From assembly GCF_014204515.1 (NCBI RefSeq), contig NZ_JACHLI010000002.1, positions 248,001 to 312,000 of the forward strand: DNA of 64,000 nt, given 5' to 3'. The notes below the pieces were generated by a model. It had not been told where the DNA came from. It searched no databases and saw only the letters and a program-made list of their open reading frames with translations. Each line of letters starts with the position of its first letter. Positions within the stretch are counted from its first letter, which is position 1. Made by a program: the position numbers and the translations under genes. Of the stretch, positions 48,915 to 57,787 are shown piece by piece. Origin of the DNA: Pseudomonas nitroreducens (GTDB taxonomy: Bacteria; Pseudomonadota; Gammaproteobacteria; Pseudomonadales; Pseudomonadaceae).

Positions 48915-49268
48915 TCAGGGTTTGCGCCAGTGACCGTTGCTCTGCTGCTCGCAGTACGGCTGGAGGATGCGCGCGTCGCTGGCGACGCCGTAGTAGTGGA
49001 TGTCCTGGCGGTAGGGCACGCCCTGGGTCTGGGCGTTTTCGCAGACGCCGAAGGCGCCGCTGGGGCAGCTGTCGGCATAGGTCACCTGGACCTGCTGGTC
49101 TTTCAGCTGTGGCTGGCAGAAGCCTTCGCGGAAGAGTTTTTCCGGGATGGTGCGGTTCTGCTGGCAGAGCTTCACGTCGACATCCTTGCCCTGGCTGTGC
49201 ACCACGCAGGCCTCACCGTGGGCGAACAGGGGCAGGCAGGCAAGGGCGAGGGGCAGGAGCTGGCGCAT
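48915..49268 (-). CDS. Small secreted cysteine-rich protein, unknown function
   Basis: 117 residues. Signal peptide MRQLLPLALACLPLFAHG with cleavage before EACVV. The mature 99 residues hold six cysteines (ACVV, KLCQ, GFCQ, DSCP, VCEN, PYCE), enough for three disulfides by the nearby DsbA system. Recognisable words: HSQGKDVDVKLCQQNRTIPEKLF and PYRQDIHYYGVASDARIL. Encoded opposite to and between two COG0523 operons, so likely tied to the zinc response; a homologous hypothetical occupies this slot in P. aeruginosa (PA5533, from memory). No domain recognised. Confidence 0.75.
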   Translation of the reverse strand: MRQLLPLALACLPLFAHGEACVVHSQGKDVDVKLCQQNRTIPEKLFREGFCQPQLKDQQVQVTYADSCPSGAFGVCENAQTQGVPYRQDIHYYGVASDARILQPYCEQQSNGHWRKP

Positions 49269-49344
49269 GGTCGGTCCGCGGGCGTTTGACGAAGCCGCGA
49301 CTCTAGCGCTTTTCCCCGCGAGCGTCAGGCGGCACCATGGGCGA

Positions 49345-50307
49345 ATGTTGAAGCAGATCCCGACTCATCTCATCGCCGGCCCCCTCGGGGCGGGCAAGAC
49401 CAGCCTGCTGCAGGACCTGCTGGCGCAACGCCCGGCGGGCGAGCGCTGGGCCGTGCTGGTCAACGAATTCGGCCAGGTCGGCCTGGACGCCGCGCTGCTG
49501 TCGCGCGACGAGGACGGCATCGCCCTGGGCGAAGTCGCCGGCGGCTGCCTGTGCTGCGTGAACGGCGCGCCGTTCCAGGTGGGCCTGGGCCGCCTGCTGC
49601 GCAAGGCCAGACCGCAGCGGCTGTTCATCGAGCCCTCCGGCCTCGGTCATCCGGCGCAGCTGCTGGCGCAATTGCGCGCCGCACCCTGGCAGGGCGTGCT
49701 GGCCGTGCAGCCGCTGCTGATGGTGCTGGATGCCGCCGCACTGGCTGCCGGGCAGCCCTTGCCCGAGGCGCAGCAGCTGGCGCTCGGCGATGCGGCGCTG
49801 CTGCTGATGAACAAGTCCGAGGGCCTCGACGAAGCCGCCCGCACTGCTTTGGCGACGCGGCTGCCGGCGGTGCCGCTGCGCTGGACCACTCATGGCCGAT
49901 TGGCCCTGGCGGACCTGCCGAGCAGTGCTGCCGCCGAGGCGAGCGCTGATTTGCCGCAGGCTGCATCGGCCGCCGAACCGGCGCTGCTGTTGCGCCGCGA
50001 GCTGCCCCTGCGCCAGGTGCGCGTCGAGGACGGTCGGCAGGCGATCGGCTGGCGCTTCCACCGTGACTGGCGCTTCCACCTCGACGGGCTGGACGCCTGG
50101 CTGGCGGGGCTTCCCGGCCTGCTGCGGGCCAAGGCGGTGTTGCACGGCGAGGAGGGCTGGCTGGCCTGCAATCGCACTGTCGCTGCCGAGCCCTGGACGC
50201 CCAGCGCGTGGCGCAAGGACAGCCGCATCGAGCTCATCCTCGCCGCTGAATGCGATCCGCAGGCCTTGCAGGACGGGCTTTTGCGCCATGCCATCGCACC
50301 TAAGTGA
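49345..50307 (+). CDS. Second CobW/COG0523 family GTPase
   Basis: 320 residues from the ATG at 49345 (MLKQIPTHLIAGPLGAGKTS). Walker A GPLGAGKTSLLQDLL, CxCC motif GGCLCCVNG, G3-like IEPSGLGHP, G4-like MNKSE (NKxE variant of NKxD), and a shorter CobW_C domain with FHRDWRFHLDGLDAWL. It is 80 residues shorter and clearly divergent from the one at 46931. No Zur box is seen upstream. Downstream is tonB1, 85 bp away. Confidence 0.88.
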   Translation: MLKQIPTHLIAGPLGAGKTSLLQDLLAQRPAGERWAVLVNEFGQVGLDAALLSRDEDGIALGEVAGGCLCCVNGAPFQVGLGRLLRKARPQRLFIEPSGLGHPAQLLAQLRAAPWQGVLAVQPLLMVLDAAALAAGQPLPEAQQLALGDAALLLMNKSEGLDEAARTALATRLPAVPLRWTTHGRLALADLPSSAAAEASADLPQAASAAEPALLLRRELPLRQVRVEDGRQAIGWRFHRDWRFHLDGLDAWLAGLPGLLRAKAVLHGEEGWLACNRTVAAEPWTPSAWRKDSRIELILAAECDPQALQDGLLRHAIAPK

Positions 50308-50337
50308 CGGACGAGGTTGCCCTCGCGCAACTAGTGA

Positions 50338-50354
50338 ATGATAATAATTATCAG
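50338..50354. promoter_or_regulatory. Fur box in front of tonB1
   Basis: ATGATAATAATTATCAG contains the palindrome GATAATAATTATC, which matches the Fur consensus GATAATGATAATCATTATC at most positions. It lies ~40 bp upstream of the tonB1 ATG. Confidence 0.8.
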
Positions 50355-50392
50355 AAGATGTTGCTTCGTGAACTCTCTCCGCAGGCTTTCTC

Positions 50393-51418
50393 ATGTCGTT
50401 ACCCCAACCGCGCAAAGCGGCGGACGCCAGTCCCGCCGTGGACGCTGAGGACCAGCTGTTCACTTCCGCCACGGCGGATGACGGCGCCCATTTGCCCAGC
50501 GTGAACGCCCAGCGCGTCAATGAGGCCAACCTGCGACTCGTCAGCTGCGCCGGTCCGCGCCGTGACGAGGAAGTGGTTCCCGAAGAAGTGCTGATCCCCT
50601 ACGCCGCGCCGGTCGAAGGCGTGGAAGAAGGCGACTTGCCGCCGCCGCCCGGTGGCTGGTGGAAGTCCTCGGGCCTGGCGATTGCCATGCACGTGGCCAT
50701 CGTCGCTGCGCTGATCTGGGTGATGCCGACCCCGGCCGAGCTGAACCTGGGCGCGGGCGAACTGCCCAAGGCCATGCAGGTCAGCGTCGTCACCCTGCCG
50801 CCCAAGCCCGAGCCGGTGCAGCAGCCGCCCGCTGCCGCGCCGACCCCGCCGCCGCCGGAGCCCGAGCCGCCCAAGCCGATCGAGCCGCCCAAGCCGGTGG
50901 AAAAGCCCAAGCCCAAACCCAAGCCGCCCGAGAAGGCCGTGCCCAAGGTTTCGCCCAAGCCCAAGCCGAAACCCAAGCCCGAGCCTGACCCCGAGCCGGC
51001 CGAGGAAGCCCCGGCGCCGCCAACCCCGGCTGCACCGCCGCCACCCGCCGCGCCGACCGTGGGCCAGTTCACCCAGGGCGCCCAGGCCGCGCCGACCGGT
51101 TCGCAAGGCCCGGCCGGCCTGCCCACCGGCAGCCTCAACGACAGCGATATCAAGCCACTGCGCATGGACCCGCCGGTCTACCCGCGCATGGCGCTGACCC
51201 GTGGCATCGAGGGTCGGGTGAAGGTGCTGTTCACCATCACCAGCGATGGCCGTATCGCCGACATCCAGGTGCTGGAGTCCACGCCGCCGCGGATGTTCGA
51301 CAACGCCGTGCGCGACGCCATGGACAAGTGGCGCTTCGAGCCCCGCGTCAGCGGCGGCCGGATCGTCGCGCGGCAGGCGACCAAGGTGTTCTTCTTCAAG
51401 CTCGAAGGGCGTCGCTGA
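50393..51418 (+). CDS. tonB1: TonB energy transducer TonB1 with long cytoplasmic N-terminus
   Basis: 341 residues. Pseudomonad TonB1 carries an N-terminal cytoplasmic extension, here ~95 residues, before the membrane anchor (SSGLAIAMHVAIVAALIWVM). Then a Pro/Lys-rich spacer (KPKPKPPEKAVPK; KPKPKPKPEPDPEP) and a C-terminal TonB domain (VYPRMALTRGIEGRVKVLFTI; AVRDAMDKWRFEPRV). Energises siderophore and heme receptors. Fur box upstream, strong terminator downstream. The window thus has two TonBs; only TonB2 has its own exbBD here. Confidence 0.95.
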   Translation: MSLPQPRKAADASPAVDAEDQLFTSATADDGAHLPSVNAQRVNEANLRLVSCAGPRRDEEVVPEEVLIPYAAPVEGVEEGDLPPPPGGWWKSSGLAIAMHVAIVAALIWVMPTPAELNLGAGELPKAMQVSVVTLPPKPEPVQQPPAAAPTPPPPEPEPPKPIEPPKPVEKPKPKPKPPEKAVPKVSPKPKPKPKPEPDPEPAEEAPAPPTPAAPPPPAAPTVGQFTQGAQAAPTGSQGPAGLPTGSLNDSDIKPLRMDPPVYPRMALTRGIEGRVKVLFTITSDGRIADIQVLESTPPRMFDNAVRDAMDKWRFEPRVSGGRIVARQATKVFFFKLEGRR

Positions 51419-51435
51419 CGGTCTGCCGAGCCAAA

Positions 51436-51466
51436 CGAAAAACGCGCCCCAGGGCGCGTTTTTTGT
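51436..51466 (+). terminator. tonB1 terminator
   Basis: AAAAACGCGCCC, loop CA, GGGCGCGTTTTTT. Confidence 0.93.
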
Positions 51467-51496
51467 TTCCGGCAAAAGACCGTGGCGCGATGTGGC

Positions 51497-51567
51497 GTAG
51501 GAGCGAACTCCGTCCGCGATGGCATCCGGCGCGATGCGGACCTATCGCGGACGGAGTCCGCTCCTAC
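51497..51567. repeat. Palindromic repeat (GTAGGAGCGAACTCCGTCCG type) overlapping a gene end
   Basis: Left arm GTAGGAGCGAACTCCGTCCG, right arm CGGACGGAGTCCGCTCCTAC. Its last bases supply the TAG stop codon of the minus-strand gene at 51564. Confidence 0.9.
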
Positions 51568-52067
51568 GAAAGCATTTCTTCTCGCAGCAGTTCCAGCGCC
51601 TCGCGCGGGCCGCCCACGGCAATCTTCGCCGGCACCCCGAGCATCAGGTTCAGCGGCAGGCCGAAAGCCTCGACCTGGTTGCCGTCGCGGTCGCGGCCCG
51701 GTTCCTGGCCCTGCCATTCGCAGGGCAGGCGCTCGATGCAGTTGCCGCCCTCGTCGAGGTAGCCGAACAGCGGCTTGCCCAGCGCGGCGGCGAAGCCCAG
51801 CTCGAAGGCCGTGCCGCTGTCCGGCTCGGCACCACGGAAGGGGTTGAGGTTGGCCAGCACCGCGTCGGCCTGGCGGATCAGTTCCAGGTTCGCCTGGTAG
51901 ATCCAGCGCGCCTGCGCGGCCGGCTCGACGATGCCGTCCGGCACCGCATGGTCCAGCGGGTACAGCCCCTGCACGCCGAACTCGGCGCACAGGACCTTGA
52001 GCCGCTCGCCCTGCTCGAAGGCATCGGGGCGGAACACGTCGGGGCCGGCGAGGTACAGCTTGAGCAT
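51564..52067 (-). CDS. Nucleoside 2-deoxyribosyltransferase family protein
   Basis: 167 residues from the ATG at 52067; a GTG two codons earlier would overlap the antiporter stop by 4 bp. Family motifs: YLAGPDVF at the N-terminus, ANLNPFRGAEPDSGTAFELGFAAALGKPLFGY with the catalytic Glu in GTAFELG. Transfers deoxyribose between bases or hydrolyses nucleosides in salvage. The stop codon comes from an adjoining palindromic repeat. Downstream of the ChaA-type gene on the same strand, 2 bp apart, so cotranscribed. Confidence 0.88.
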   Translation of the reverse strand: MLKLYLAGPDVFRPDAFEQGERLKVLCAEFGVQGLYPLDHAVPDGIVEPAAQARWIYQANLELIRQADAVLANLNPFRGAEPDSGTAFELGFAAALGKPLFGYLDEGGNCIERLPCEWQGQEPGRDRDGNQVEAFGLPLNLMLGVPAKIAVGGPREALELLREEMLS

Positions 52068-52069
52068 GG

Positions 52070-53191
52070 TCACAGTCCCATGAACGACAGCATCAGGAAG
52101 GTGGCGAACAGCACGAAGTGGGTCATGCCCTCGATGGCATTGGTCTTGCCGTCATGCAGGTTGTAGCCGGCGACCATCAGGGTGATGAACATCATGCCGG
52201 TCTGCAGCGGGGTCATCGCCATCTGGATCGGCTGGCCCTTGAACAGCGCCAGGGCCTCGATCACCGGCACGGTGAGGATCACCGTGGACAGCGAGGCGCC
52301 CAGGGCGATGTTGACCACCGGCTGCATGCGGTTGGCCATGGCCGCGCGCAGGGCGGTGAGGATTTCCGGGCTGGCGGAGATCGCCGCCACCAGCAGCGCC
52401 GGCACGATGGGCGGCACGCCGCTGCCTTCCAGGCCGACGTCCAGGGCCTTGGACATCACCTCCGCCAACGCGCCGATCAGCACCACGCCGACCACCAGCA
52501 GGCCCATGGACTGCTTGCTGTTGCCGCTGGCTTCATGGCCTTCGGCATGCTGGCCGTGGGCGGCGTAGTTGTAGCTGAAGAAGTAGCTGTGCTGACCGGT
52601 CTGCATGCGCAGGAACAGCGCGTAGAGCATGACCATGCAGCCGATGGTGAAGAACGAATACAGCTTCCACTGCTCGGCCGGGATCAGCTCCGGCACCACC
52701 ATGGAAATGCCCACGGCGGTGAGGATCATGGTCACGTAGGTCTTGCCCGAGTCGTCGTTGTACGACTGCTCGCCGTGCTTGAGGCCGCCCAGCAGCGCGG
52801 CGAGGCCGAGGATGCCGTTCATGTCGAGCATCACCGCGGCGTAGATGGTGTCGCGGGCCAGGGTCGGCGAGTGGTTGTGGTTCATCATGATCGCCAGGAT
52901 CACCACTTCCACCAGCACCGCCGCCAGGGTCAGGATCATCGTGCCGTAGGGCTCGCCGACCTTCTCCGCGAGGATCTCGGCGTGGTGCGCCACGCGCAGC
53001 GAGACGCCGATGATCACCGCCAGCAGCGCGCTGGCAGTGATCCCTGCGAGCAGCTTGCCGCCGCCCAGCAGGCTGTGCTCCAGCGGGTAGACCGCGATCG
53101 CCACCAGCAGGGCGAGGAGCAGGAATTTTTCTTCTTTGAGCGCGGGCAGCATCGAGGGGGATGTCCATTCCGTGAGAGGCGAGTGCGCCAT
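52070..53191 (-). CDS. chaA: Ca2+/H+ (Na+/H+) antiporter, ChaA type
   Basis: 373 residues, 11 hydrophobic segments. CaCA superfamily repeats with acidic ion-binding residues: GEPYGTMILTLAAVLVEVVIL (alpha-1) and AAISASPEILTALRAAMANR (alpha-2). A His-rich, hydrophilic loop (YNYAAHGQHAEGHEASGN) lies mid-protein. Inner membrane; exports Ca2+ or Na+ at high pH. The start at 53191 is the first ATG; a TTG three codons earlier is possible. Confidence 0.9.
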   Translation of the reverse strand: MAHSPLTEWTSPSMLPALKEEKFLLLALLVAIAVYPLEHSLLGGGKLLAGITASALLAVIIGVSLRVAHHAEILAEKVGEPYGTMILTLAAVLVEVVILAIMMNHNHSPTLARDTIYAAVMLDMNGILGLAALLGGLKHGEQSYNDDSGKTYVTMILTAVGISMVVPELIPAEQWKLYSFFTIGCMVMLYALFLRMQTGQHSYFFSYNYAAHGQHAEGHEASGNSKQSMGLLVVGVVLIGALAEVMSKALDVGLEGSGVPPIVPALLVAAISASPEILTALRAAMANRMQPVVNIALGASLSTVILTVPVIEALALFKGQPIQMAMTPLQTGMMFITLMVAGYNLHDGKTNAIEGMTHFVLFATFLMLSFMGL

Positions 53192-53308
53192 CTTAGGCAA
53201 TGGGCAGGAGGCGCACCATCGGGAGTTGCGCCCAGGCCCCCTGATCTGCCCTGGAGGCCGGTGCTGTACTACCGCCGCGAGAATGTGGCTGGCAGGCCGC
53301 CCGATGTC

Positions 53309-53791
53309 TCAATGGGCTGTCTGTCGGACCATCCCCACGAATGCTTTCTGTGCTTCGCGAATCTGCACCGGTCTGGCATCGAGGTCGGTGAAGGTGGCGT
53401 CCAGCCTGGCAGCGATTTCGGCCTGCAGCGAAGGGTCGCTGGTGGCGAGGTAGCGTTGGTAGTCCCGATAGTAGGTGATCTGGTGCTCGTAGTAGGTCGT
53501 CACGTTCCGGGCGAACTCGCCGGCCAGCGAGCTGTGGCGTAGTTGTTGAACCTGATCCAGGGCTGTTTCCAGTGTAGCTAACTGCCTGTCGGCATGCGCC
53601 AGGCTGATGGCCCGGGAGGGGGCCTGAGCAGCGTTGGGGCCCCCGCGCAGAAGGGCCTCATGATCGCTGTGGAGTTGGCGAATATTGAACTGGAGCGTGG
53701 CACCCACCTGCTCGTTATAGGCGAGGTCGGTGGGCCTGCCACAGGCCGATAGGGCCAGGGGAAGCAGCAGGATCGAAAGAATCTTTTTCAC
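53309..53791 (-). CDS. Lipoprotein, paralogue A
   Basis: 160 residues. Lipobox signal MKKILSILLLPLALSAC, mature protein starting CGRPTDLAYNEQVG. The rest is helical: LETALDQVQQLRHSSLAGEFARNVTTYYEHQITYYRDYQRYL. The next gene upstream encodes a clear paralogue with the same architecture (Leu-rich LQQVQQL, ...SHYYELQIGYYQQL). No catalytic motif; a helical periplasmic lipoprotein of unknown role. Same strand as its paralogue, 129 bp apart. Confidence 0.75.
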   Translation of the reverse strand: MKKILSILLLPLALSACGRPTDLAYNEQVGATLQFNIRQLHSDHEALLRGGPNAAQAPSRAISLAHADRQLATLETALDQVQQLRHSSLAGEFARNVTTYYEHQITYYRDYQRYLATSDPSLQAEIAARLDATFTDLDARPVQIREAQKAFVGMVRQTAH

Positions 53792-53920
53792 GGTTGCGGA
53801 AGCCGGGGCAATGGAGGTGAAGGCGATTCTAGGGAGGCGCTTTGTTGGGGGATTTCGTGGATATCTGGTAGCGCAGTCAGATTTCTCCTGCCCAGGACGC
53901 CTGGGTACGGAGCCGTTTGT

Positions 53921-54400
53921 TCAATGCAGTTGGTCGGCGCGTGCGAGGAAGTTCCTTTGCGCCGCCAGCACCTGGTCCGGCATCACCTTCAGTGCCTGAT
54001 AGGTATGGTTCAGGTCGTTTACCAGGGTTTCCTGCCGCGCCTTGTCCTGGGTCTGGCTGTAGAGCCTGAGCTGCTGGTAATAGCCGATCTGCAGCTCGTA
54101 GTAGTGCGACAGACTGCTGGCGAATTTGCTCGCCTCTTCACTGTGCTGGAGCTGCTGTACCTGATTCAGATTCTGCTCCAGTTCAGTAATGCGACTGCCG
54201 GGATCGTCGCCCTGGGCGCTGCGGGTGGCCGCGTGGTCTGCATCAAATTCGCCGCTGATCAGGCGCTCCATGTCGTGGTCAAGCCGTTGCACGTTGTGCA
54301 GGAAGATCGGCGCAACCGCCGAGTTGTAGTCGAGGTCGACGGGCTTGCCGCAGGCCATCAGCAGCAGAGGTGACAGCAGCACCAGAAGGGTCTTCTTCAT
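53921..54400 (-). CDS. Lipoprotein, paralogue B
   Basis: 159 residues from the ATG at 54400. Lipobox signal MKKTLLVLLSPLLLMAC, mature CGKPVDLDYNSAVAPIF. Shares with its neighbour the order: CG(K/R)P(V/T)DL, NxRQLxxD/NVQRLDHD, LEQNLNQVQQLQHSEEASKFA, SHYYELQIGYYQQL, and a C-terminal AQRNFL/AQKAFV. Identity is about 35-40% by eye, so this is an old tandem duplication. Function unknown; the conserved YY-x6-YY element may form an aromatic surface. Confidence 0.75.
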   Translation of the reverse strand: MKKTLLVLLSPLLLMACGKPVDLDYNSAVAPIFLHNVQRLDHDMERLISGEFDADHAATRSAQGDDPGSRITELEQNLNQVQQLQHSEEASKFASSLSHYYELQIGYYQQLRLYSQTQDKARQETLVNDLNHTYQALKVMPDQVLAAQRNFLARADQLH

Positions 54401-54574
54401 CGGGGAGGTCTGAGGGAAGGGGGAGGAAGGCAATTCTAGAAATGGCAGAGGTCGGAAGATTTCGCGGATATCTGTCTTTTGCGTCAGAATTATCCTTGTC
54501 CACGCCTGATGGGGCTTGCTGCCCCGCTGCCGATTGCTTGCAGGGTCAGCCTGTGTGCCAATGGCCGCGCCTGA

Positions 54575-55549
<975 letters not shown>

Positions 55550-55567
55550 TTAGGTCCGGCGTCGGCC

Positions 55568-55778
55568 TGTAAGACCCTCTCCCTAGCCCTCTGACTAGGC
55601 GTCCCCCCCCATGAAGGGAGAGGGGACTGTCCGTGCCGAGTTCGAATACACCGCTCCCCTTCACTTCCTCAAAGCCGCTGGAGAATGTCCGGTGCATGCC
55701 GGCATTCCCAAGCACTCCGAACGGCCCCCTCTCCCTTCGGAGCGGGGTGCGCAGCCAGGGTTGGGGAGAGGGAACCCC
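55568..55778. repeat. Degenerate paired inverted repeat (CTCTCCC / GGGAGAGGG family), copy 4
   Basis: Arms are broken: GACCCTCTCCCTAGCCCTCT and GAAGGGAGAGGGG at 55572-55625, and CCCCCTCTCCCTTCGGAGCG with GGTTGGGGAGAGGG at 55725-55773. Diverged member of the family at 8383. No gene in 55550-55911. Confidence 0.75.
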
Positions 55779-55911
55779 CAGCAGCGAAACTTCCCCCGGC
55801 GTTCCCCGAACCCCCCGTCCCGATCCGTCCCCCCATCTGGCGCCCGTCACCTTTCGCCCAACCCCTGCTACCCCTATAAGAACGCCTCTCCCACCGTCAC
55901 GAGGTAGCAGC

Positions 55912-56592
55912 ATGAACAGGATCGTCGCCATCACCGGCGGCTTCGGCCATCTGGGCAGCGTGGTCGGCCAGGCGTTCGCCGCGGCCGGCTGGCAGGTCGC
56001 GTTGCTCGACCGCGCCGTCAGCCCGCGTTATCCACAGGCCGGTGCGCTGTCCATCGGTGGCGTCGACCTCACCGACGCGACCGCCGCCCGCGCGGCGCTG
56101 GACCAGGCCAGCGAGCATTTCGGCGGCCTGGATGCGCTGATCAACGTGGCCGGCGGCTTCCACTGGGAAACCCTGGGCGATGGCGACGTCGATACCTGGG
56201 ACCTGATGTACCGCATCAACCTGCGCACCGCCGTGGTCTCCAGCCAGGCCGCGTTGGCGCACCTGACGGCCCGTGGCCACGGACGCATCCTCAACATCGC
56301 CGCCGCAGCCGCTACCCGTGCGGCGCTGGGCATGGGCGCCTACGCGGCGTCCAAGGCCGGCGTCATGCGCCTCACCGAGGCGCTGGCGGAGGAGCTGAAG
56401 GACGCGCGCATCACCGTCAATGCGCTGATGCCGAGCATCATCGACACCCCGCAGAACCGCGCCGACATGCCCAATGCCGAGTTCGACCGCTGGGTGAAGC
56501 CGGAGCAACTGGCGGCGACGCTGCTGTTCCTGGCTTCCGAGGATGCCGCGGCGATTACCGGGGCGTGCATTCCGGTGACGGGGCGGGTGTGA
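55912..56592 (+). CDS. Short-chain dehydrogenase/reductase
   Basis: 226 residues. NAD(P) site TGGFGHLG (TGxxxxxG), NVAGG (NNAG variant), catalytic Tyr/Lys as YAASKAG, and Ser replaced by Ala in the usual active-site strand (ILNIAAAAATRAALG), so the classic Ser is missing; the downstream Tyr-Lys pair is intact. The LMPSIIDTPQNRADMP segment is typical of a subgroup annotated as SDR oxidoreductase. Substrate unknown. ATG at 55912 with GAGGTAGCAGC upstream. Confidence 0.87.
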   Translation: MNRIVAITGGFGHLGSVVGQAFAAAGWQVALLDRAVSPRYPQAGALSIGGVDLTDATAARAALDQASEHFGGLDALINVAGGFHWETLGDGDVDTWDLMYRINLRTAVVSSQAALAHLTARGHGRILNIAAAAATRAALGMGAYAASKAGVMRLTEALAEELKDARITVNALMPSIIDTPQNRADMPNAEFDRWVKPEQLAATLLFLASEDAAAITGACIPVTGRV

Positions 56593-56605
56593 CCGCGCGG
56601 CTTTC

Positions 56606-56676
56606 GTAGGGCGGATAACCCGGCACGGGTTATCCGCCGCGATGGCGCATAACGCCTTCGGCGTTATGCGCCCTAC
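56606..56676. repeat. Palindromic repeat (GTAGGGCGGATAACCCG type)
   Basis: GTAGGGCGGATAACCCGG at left, GCGTTATGCGCCCTAC at right, with an inner GGGTTATCCGCC / GGCGCATAAC pair. Family of 22977 and 13100. Confidence 0.85.
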
Positions 56677-56703
56677 GCCCTGGCCGCGTTGCCATCTGCC
56701 TAC

Positions 56704-56774
56704 GTAGGAGCGGACTCCGTCCGCGATAGGTCTGCATCGCGCCGGAAGACATCGCGGACAGAGTCCGCTCCTAC
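56704..56774. repeat. Palindromic repeat (GTAGGAGCGGACTCCG type)
   Basis: GTAGGAGCGGACTCCGTCCG and CGGACAGAGTCCGCTCCTAC. One of seven members of this family in the window. Confidence 0.88.
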
Positions 56775-56804
56775 GAGGCCGGTCAGCACGGCGCTCCCAC
56801 AGGT

Positions 56805-57686
56805 TCAGGTTTCCACGGCCCCCACGCTGCGCAGGAAAGCCGCCAGGCACGGGTTGTCGTTGTGCGGGCTCCAGGCCGCGCCGTATTCCACCTGCGGCGA
56901 CTGGCCGATGGCGCGGAAGGCCACACCGGGCAGTTGCATGCGCCGCATCGAGTCCGGCACCAGCGACACCCCCAGCCCTTCGGCCACCAGGTTGACGATG
57001 GTCTGCTGCAGGTGCGTTTCCATGCGCACCGCCGGGGCGAAGCCATGGCTGCGGCAGCACTCCATCACCGACTCGTGCAGTGCTGGCGCGGTGGCCGGCG
57101 GGAAGGTGATGAAGGGTTCGCCGGCCAGCTTTGCCACGTCCAGTTCGGCGTCCAGCGCCAAGCCATGTTCGGCCGGCAGCACCGCGCACAGCGGCTCGCG
57201 CTGCAGGGTGCGGTAGAGCCGCTGGCCCGGCTCGCGTTCGGGGAAGGTCAGGGCGACGTCCACCTCGCCGCTGTCCAGTGCCGGGCCGAGGTCGCGCGGC
57301 AGCATCTCGTTGAGCACCAGCTTCACCTGCGGGTGGCCGTCGGCGAAGGTCTTGAGCAGCCGTGGCAGCAGAGTCCAGGCAGCCAGCATGGTGAAGCCGA
57401 TGCGCAGCTCGCCGCGTTCCCCGCGCGCGGTGGCGCGGGCCGAGCGCACCGCCAGTTCGAGGCCGGCGACCAGGGCTCGCGCCTGCTGCTGGAAATCGCG
57501 GCCGGCAGCGGTCAGCTCCACCGAGCGCGAATGCCGGGCGAACAGCGGCGTGCCCAGTTCGTCCTCCAGCGCGGCGATCTGCCGGCTCAGCGGCGGCTGG
57601 GTGATGTGCAGGGCCTCGGCGGCGCGACCGAAGTGCAGGTGCTCGGCGAGGGCGAGGAAATAGCGCAGCTGGCGGAAGTCGATCAT
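56805..57686 (-). CDS. LysR-family transcriptional regulator
   Basis: 293 residues. N-terminal winged helix MIDFRQLRYFLALAEHLHFGRAAEALHITQPPLSRQIAALEDELG, quoted in part as AAEALHITQPPLSRQI, and a C-terminal effector domain with LRIGFTMLAAW and GLGVSLVPDS. Divergent from the AEC transporter gene at 57788 (101 bp between starts), so it probably controls that transporter; the ligand is unknown. Close in style to BenM/CatM-type regulators. Confidence 0.92.
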   Translation of the reverse strand: MIDFRQLRYFLALAEHLHFGRAAEALHITQPPLSRQIAALEDELGTPLFARHSRSVELTAAGRDFQQQARALVAGLELAVRSARATARGERGELRIGFTMLAAWTLLPRLLKTFADGHPQVKLVLNEMLPRDLGPALDSGEVDVALTFPEREPGQRLYRTLQREPLCAVLPAEHGLALDAELDVAKLAGEPFITFPPATAPALHESVMECCRSHGFAPAVRMETHLQQTIVNLVAEGLGVSLVPDSMRRMQLPGVAFRAIGQSPQVEYGAAWSPHNDNPCLAAFLRSVGAVET

Positions 57687-57787
57687 CGATACGGATCAGG
57701 TATGGATTGGCGCCTTAGTAAGCATTGGACGGTATCGATTGGCAACCCTATGCTCGCCTGCCGCTCCCGCTCTCCAGGTTCCCTGCC

